In this document: positions 5,100 through 6,820 of the stretch, piece after piece | Layout: every line of letters starts with the position of its first letter | How positions within the stretch are numbered: position 1 is the stretch's first letter | Origin: JAEXNA01 sp037968995 | GTDB lineage: Bacteria > Vulcanimicrobiota > Xenobia > Xenobiales > JADMJV01 | Direction: 5' to 3' | Assembly (NCBI GenBank): GCA_037968995.1 | Contig: JBBKWP010000478.1 | Span: 1 to 6,820, forward strand | Length of the DNA stretch: 6,820 nucleotides | Position numbers and translations under genes: made by a program | Notes under the pieces: generated by a model | The model's database searches: none | What the model saw: only the letters and a program-made list of their open reading frames with translations | What the model was told of the DNA's origin: nothing

Positions 5100-5489
5100 C
5101 TACCTGTTGTGATAGACCAGTCGGTACGTTCCCGGGGGCTCAATCTTGACGAACAGACCGGGTCGAAGGGAGGCCACGGGAATCCGATTCGTGTAACCGA
5201 GGTCGGCGACGCGAATGCCGCCAGCGTTCCGCTGCTCTAGCATTGCGATCTGGCCTTCGAGGCTCAAATTGACTCGGTCCTTAAGCCAAGGACTTTTGAG
5301 CCCTTCCAGGACATTTGGCTTGGCTGTGTCCTGAACGGGTACAGGAGTGATGCCGACGGTATTGACCTTATTGCGCTGGGCGCCTAGTGCTTGCGAGGGA
5401 TCGTATCCCCCAACGTTTCCGCCACGGAAGGGGTCTCGGCTTCGTTTTGCTCGAATCTGCTCGATTTTATCGCGATAGTCGTCGGCCAC
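5100..5489 (-). CDS. Small soluble protein of unknown function
   Basis: This 129-residue protein is not one I recognise. It starts with a charged helix (residues 2-19, many Lys, Arg, Asp), then a Gly/Asn-rich linker (21-35), a proline-containing middle (45-70), an amphipathic helix (about 74-88: LSLEGQIAMLEQ) and a short beta-like C-terminal part (91-127) ending PGTYRLVYHNR. There is no signal peptide or membrane segment. The start is GTG 5489-5487, fixed by a strong ribosome site GGAGGAG (5501-5495) five bases upstream, the best in the window. With a possible promoter just upstream and a strong terminator 26 bases downstream, it is probably an independent, well-expressed single-gene unit. 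The C-terminal half hints at a small domain that contacts a partner, but no function can be assigned. Confidence 0.9.
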   Translation of the reverse strand: MADDYRDKIEQIRAKRSRDPFRGGNVGGYDPSQALGAQRNKVNTVGITPVPVQDTAKPNVLEGLKSPWLKDRVNLSLEGQIAMLEQRNAGGIRVADLGYTNRIPVASLRPGLFVKIEPPGTYRLVYHNR

Positions 5490-5557
5490 TTTGACTCCTC
5501 CAGTTTCTTTGGGACACCTTATCTTATCACGCGCAAGCTCCCCTTGTCACCTGCCGG
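5490..5557 (-). promoter_or_regulatory. Promoter and Shine-Dalgarno region of the 129-residue gene
   Basis: The 68-base gap after the sugar dehydrogenase stop carries, on the minus strand, GTGACA, an 18-base spacer and TAAGAT as a possible -35/-10 pair, and then the GGAGGAG ribosome site (5501-5495). No clear terminator for the preceding gene is present (only CAAG/CTTG around GGGAG), so readthrough from the dehydrogenase is possible. Confidence 0.45.
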
Positions 5558-6739
5558 TCAACTCTTTTTGGGAGTCACGGCCCATATCTTGCCCCCACCG
5601 TCGTCGGAGACCAGCAAAGTTCCGTCGGAAAGCTCCGCGATATCCACCGGTCGTCCAGACACAGGATAGCCGGAGGCCGCACTCCCCAGGAATCCGCTTA
5701 GCAGCGGAGTCACGGATTTCTCCGGGGTCGTGAGGTCCACGACCACCACCTGATAGCCCACTGGAGTGCTGCGGTTCCAGGACCCGTGTTGGGCCGCCAC
5801 AAGTTTCCCTTTGAGAGACGATTCCCAACGGGAATGTTTTGGAAAGTGGCAACCTAATGGGGCTACGTGAGCTTGGAAATTGACTTCGGGTTCCTGATAG
5901 GTGCCCTTGGGGGCCTTCTTCCCGAACTTGGGGTCGGGCTGGTTGTCTCCCCAAAAGTATGGAAACCCGTAGTGGGTCAAGGGCTGGCCTTGAGGGAGAA
6001 CGTTCAATTCGCACGGCGGAATGTCGTCTCCCATCATGTCTCGACCATTCTCCGTGAAATAGAGAGCTTTGCTCGCTGGGTGCCAGTCGAAGCCCACCGA
6101 ATTGCGCACGCCCCTCGCGATCACCTGAAAATCACTGCCATCCGGCAGAAAGCTGCATAGGCTGGCGAAACGTTCGTCGTCGGGGCGTTCGCAGACATTG
6201 CAGGGGGCTCCGATGGACAAAGTCAACCGACCATCCGGTCCTGCCTTGATGTAGCGCCAACCGTGATGCCGTTCATCGGGCAGGCCATCGAGCACCACTT
6301 CACCCTCGCTGTTAGGCTCAAATCCCTTCGCGGCCGAATACTTCACGACCCGGAGAAGTTCCGCGACGTAAAGATCGCTACCCTCAAAACAGACGCCGTT
6401 CGAACCGTTGAGGCCTTCTTGAAAAACCTCAACCTGGGAGGCCTCCCCGTCCACCACTGTGATTTTGTGCACGACGCCCGCTCTGGTACCCACAAAGACA
6501 TGGCGCCCGTCAGGAGACACCGCGAGAGAGCGAGCGTTCTCCGCCTCGGCCCAGAGACGCACCTCAAAACCTTCCGCCGCGCTGGGCAAGAAATTCGAGT
6601 CGGATTTCGATGACGCGTTCGCCACAGTGGGGGATGGTGTTGGAGCGGCCGGGTTGGCCGCCGCTCCTCCGCGACAGGACGAAAGAACCAGCGTGATCGC
6701 GAAGAGCCAAGGCAGGACAAAATATCTGTGAAAAACCAT
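5558..6739 (-). CDS. PQQ-dependent sugar dehydrogenase-like lipoprotein
   Basis: From ATG 6739 this is a 393-residue beta-propeller oxidoreductase of the soluble glucose dehydrogenase / L-sorbosone dehydrogenase type, expected to oxidise a sugar or alcohol with pyrroloquinoline quinone. Residues 1-22 are a lipoprotein signal peptide (short basic start, hydrophobic 6-19, lipobox L-S-S-C with Cys22), then an Ala/Pro/Ser/Thr-rich linker to about 53. Family landmarks follow: SLAVSPDGRHVFVGTR (71-86), N-G-V-C-F (114-118), L-Y-V-A-E (123-127), G-L-P-D-E-R-H-H-G-W (152-161), G-A-P-C-N-V-C-E (177-184), R-G-V-R-N-S-V-G-F-D-W-H-P (209-221), N-G-R-D (231-234), H-V-A-P-L-G (291-296), H-G-S-W-N-R-S (318-324), R-P-V-D (363-366) and L-V-S-D-D (376-380). 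Arg after the lipid Cys suggests a periplasm-facing or outer membrane anchor. The frame is open to TTG 6799, but ATG 6739 leaves a normal signal peptide and has GGGAAG eight bases upstream. There is no cytochrome domain, so its electron acceptor is separate. Confidence 0.93.
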   Translation of the reverse strand: MVFHRYFVLPWLFAITLVLSSCRGGAAANPAAPTPSPTVANASSKSDSNFLPSAAEGFEVRLWAEAENARSLAVSPDGRHVFVGTRAGVVHKITVVDGEASQVEVFQEGLNGSNGVCFEGSDLYVAELLRVVKYSAAKGFEPNSEGEVVLDGLPDERHHGWRYIKAGPDGRLTLSIGAPCNVCERPDDERFASLCSFLPDGSDFQVIARGVRNSVGFDWHPASKALYFTENGRDMMGDDIPPCELNVLPQGQPLTHYGFPYFWGDNQPDPKFGKKAPKGTYQEPEVNFQAHVAPLGCHFPKHSRWESSLKGKLVAAQHGSWNRSTPVGYQVVVVDLTTPEKSVTPLLSGFLGSAASGYPVSGRPVDIAELSDGTLLVSDDGGGKIWAVTPKKS

Positions 6740-6820
6740 TCTTCGAGCTTCCCGACGACCAGGTAGGACCCTTTCGAAGACACGCCTAACTGTCCTCAAT
6801 GGCCCACCGTTCCCCTCCCC
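6740..6820 (-). other. Upstream region of the sugar dehydrogenase
   Basis: I see no other gene here. The dehydrogenase frame stays open to TTG 6799, which would add 20 mostly Arg-rich residues before the signal peptide; a purine-rich stretch (6811-6820) precedes that TTG. No clear -10/-35 pair is visible, so the promoter may lie beyond the window edge. Confidence 0.4.

Noticed and set aside
5547..6014. Minus-strand frame of 155 residues inside the PQQ dehydrogenase gene
   Set aside because: Shadow frame: the dehydrogenase frame carries the conserved family motifs throughout this interval.

Overview
The window is ordinary-looking chromosomal DNA from a bacterium of moderately high GC content (roughly 55-58 percent by eye). 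It begins with a tRNA gene that has no encoded CCA, carries six confident protein genes, one probable one and one broken one, and shows no phage, transposon or CRISPR signature. The lipobox signal peptide on the last gene (a PQQ-type sugar dehydrogenase) points to a Gram-negative-type envelope. I cannot name the phylum from the sequence; an environmental, possibly delta-proteobacterial or neighbouring, lineage is only a guess.

Layout. Positions 5-79 are a proline tRNA with the rare anticodon AGG, followed by a trailer hairpin and a strong terminator with a UACG loop. Next comes a short TerB-like reading frame (about 166-381) whose start is out of frame with its body. A likely two-gene minus-strand operon follows: an esterase-family alpha/beta hydrolase (2320 to 1442) and, 22 bases later, a multi-pass membrane protein (1419 to 427). 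A 117-base divergent region (2321-2437) contains a CRP-like palindrome and separates the esterase from a plus-strand gene of unknown function (2438-2857). That gene ends 10 bases from a second minus-strand operon: an Hsp90/HtpG-like GHKL ATPase (about 4877 to 3258), then a DUF6941-like small protein (3245 to 2868) whose ribosome binding site sits against the ATPase stop codon.

Upstream of the ATPase is a stretch rich in inverted repeats (4912-5001) and then a UUCG-loop terminator (5050-5073). The terminator ends a single-gene unit for a 129-residue protein of unknown function (5489 to 5100). The window finishes with the lipoprotein PQQ sugar dehydrogenase (6739 to 5558).

The genes do not form one obvious pathway. 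The most informative observations are the proline tRNA with A34, the CRP-like site serving two apparently leaderless or near-leaderless divergent genes, the repeat-rich leader or operator before the Hsp90-like gene and its coupling to a DUF6941 protein, and the apparent frameshift in the TerB-like gene. I found no convincing wholly new system; the Hsp90-like/DUF6941 pair is the best candidate for one.
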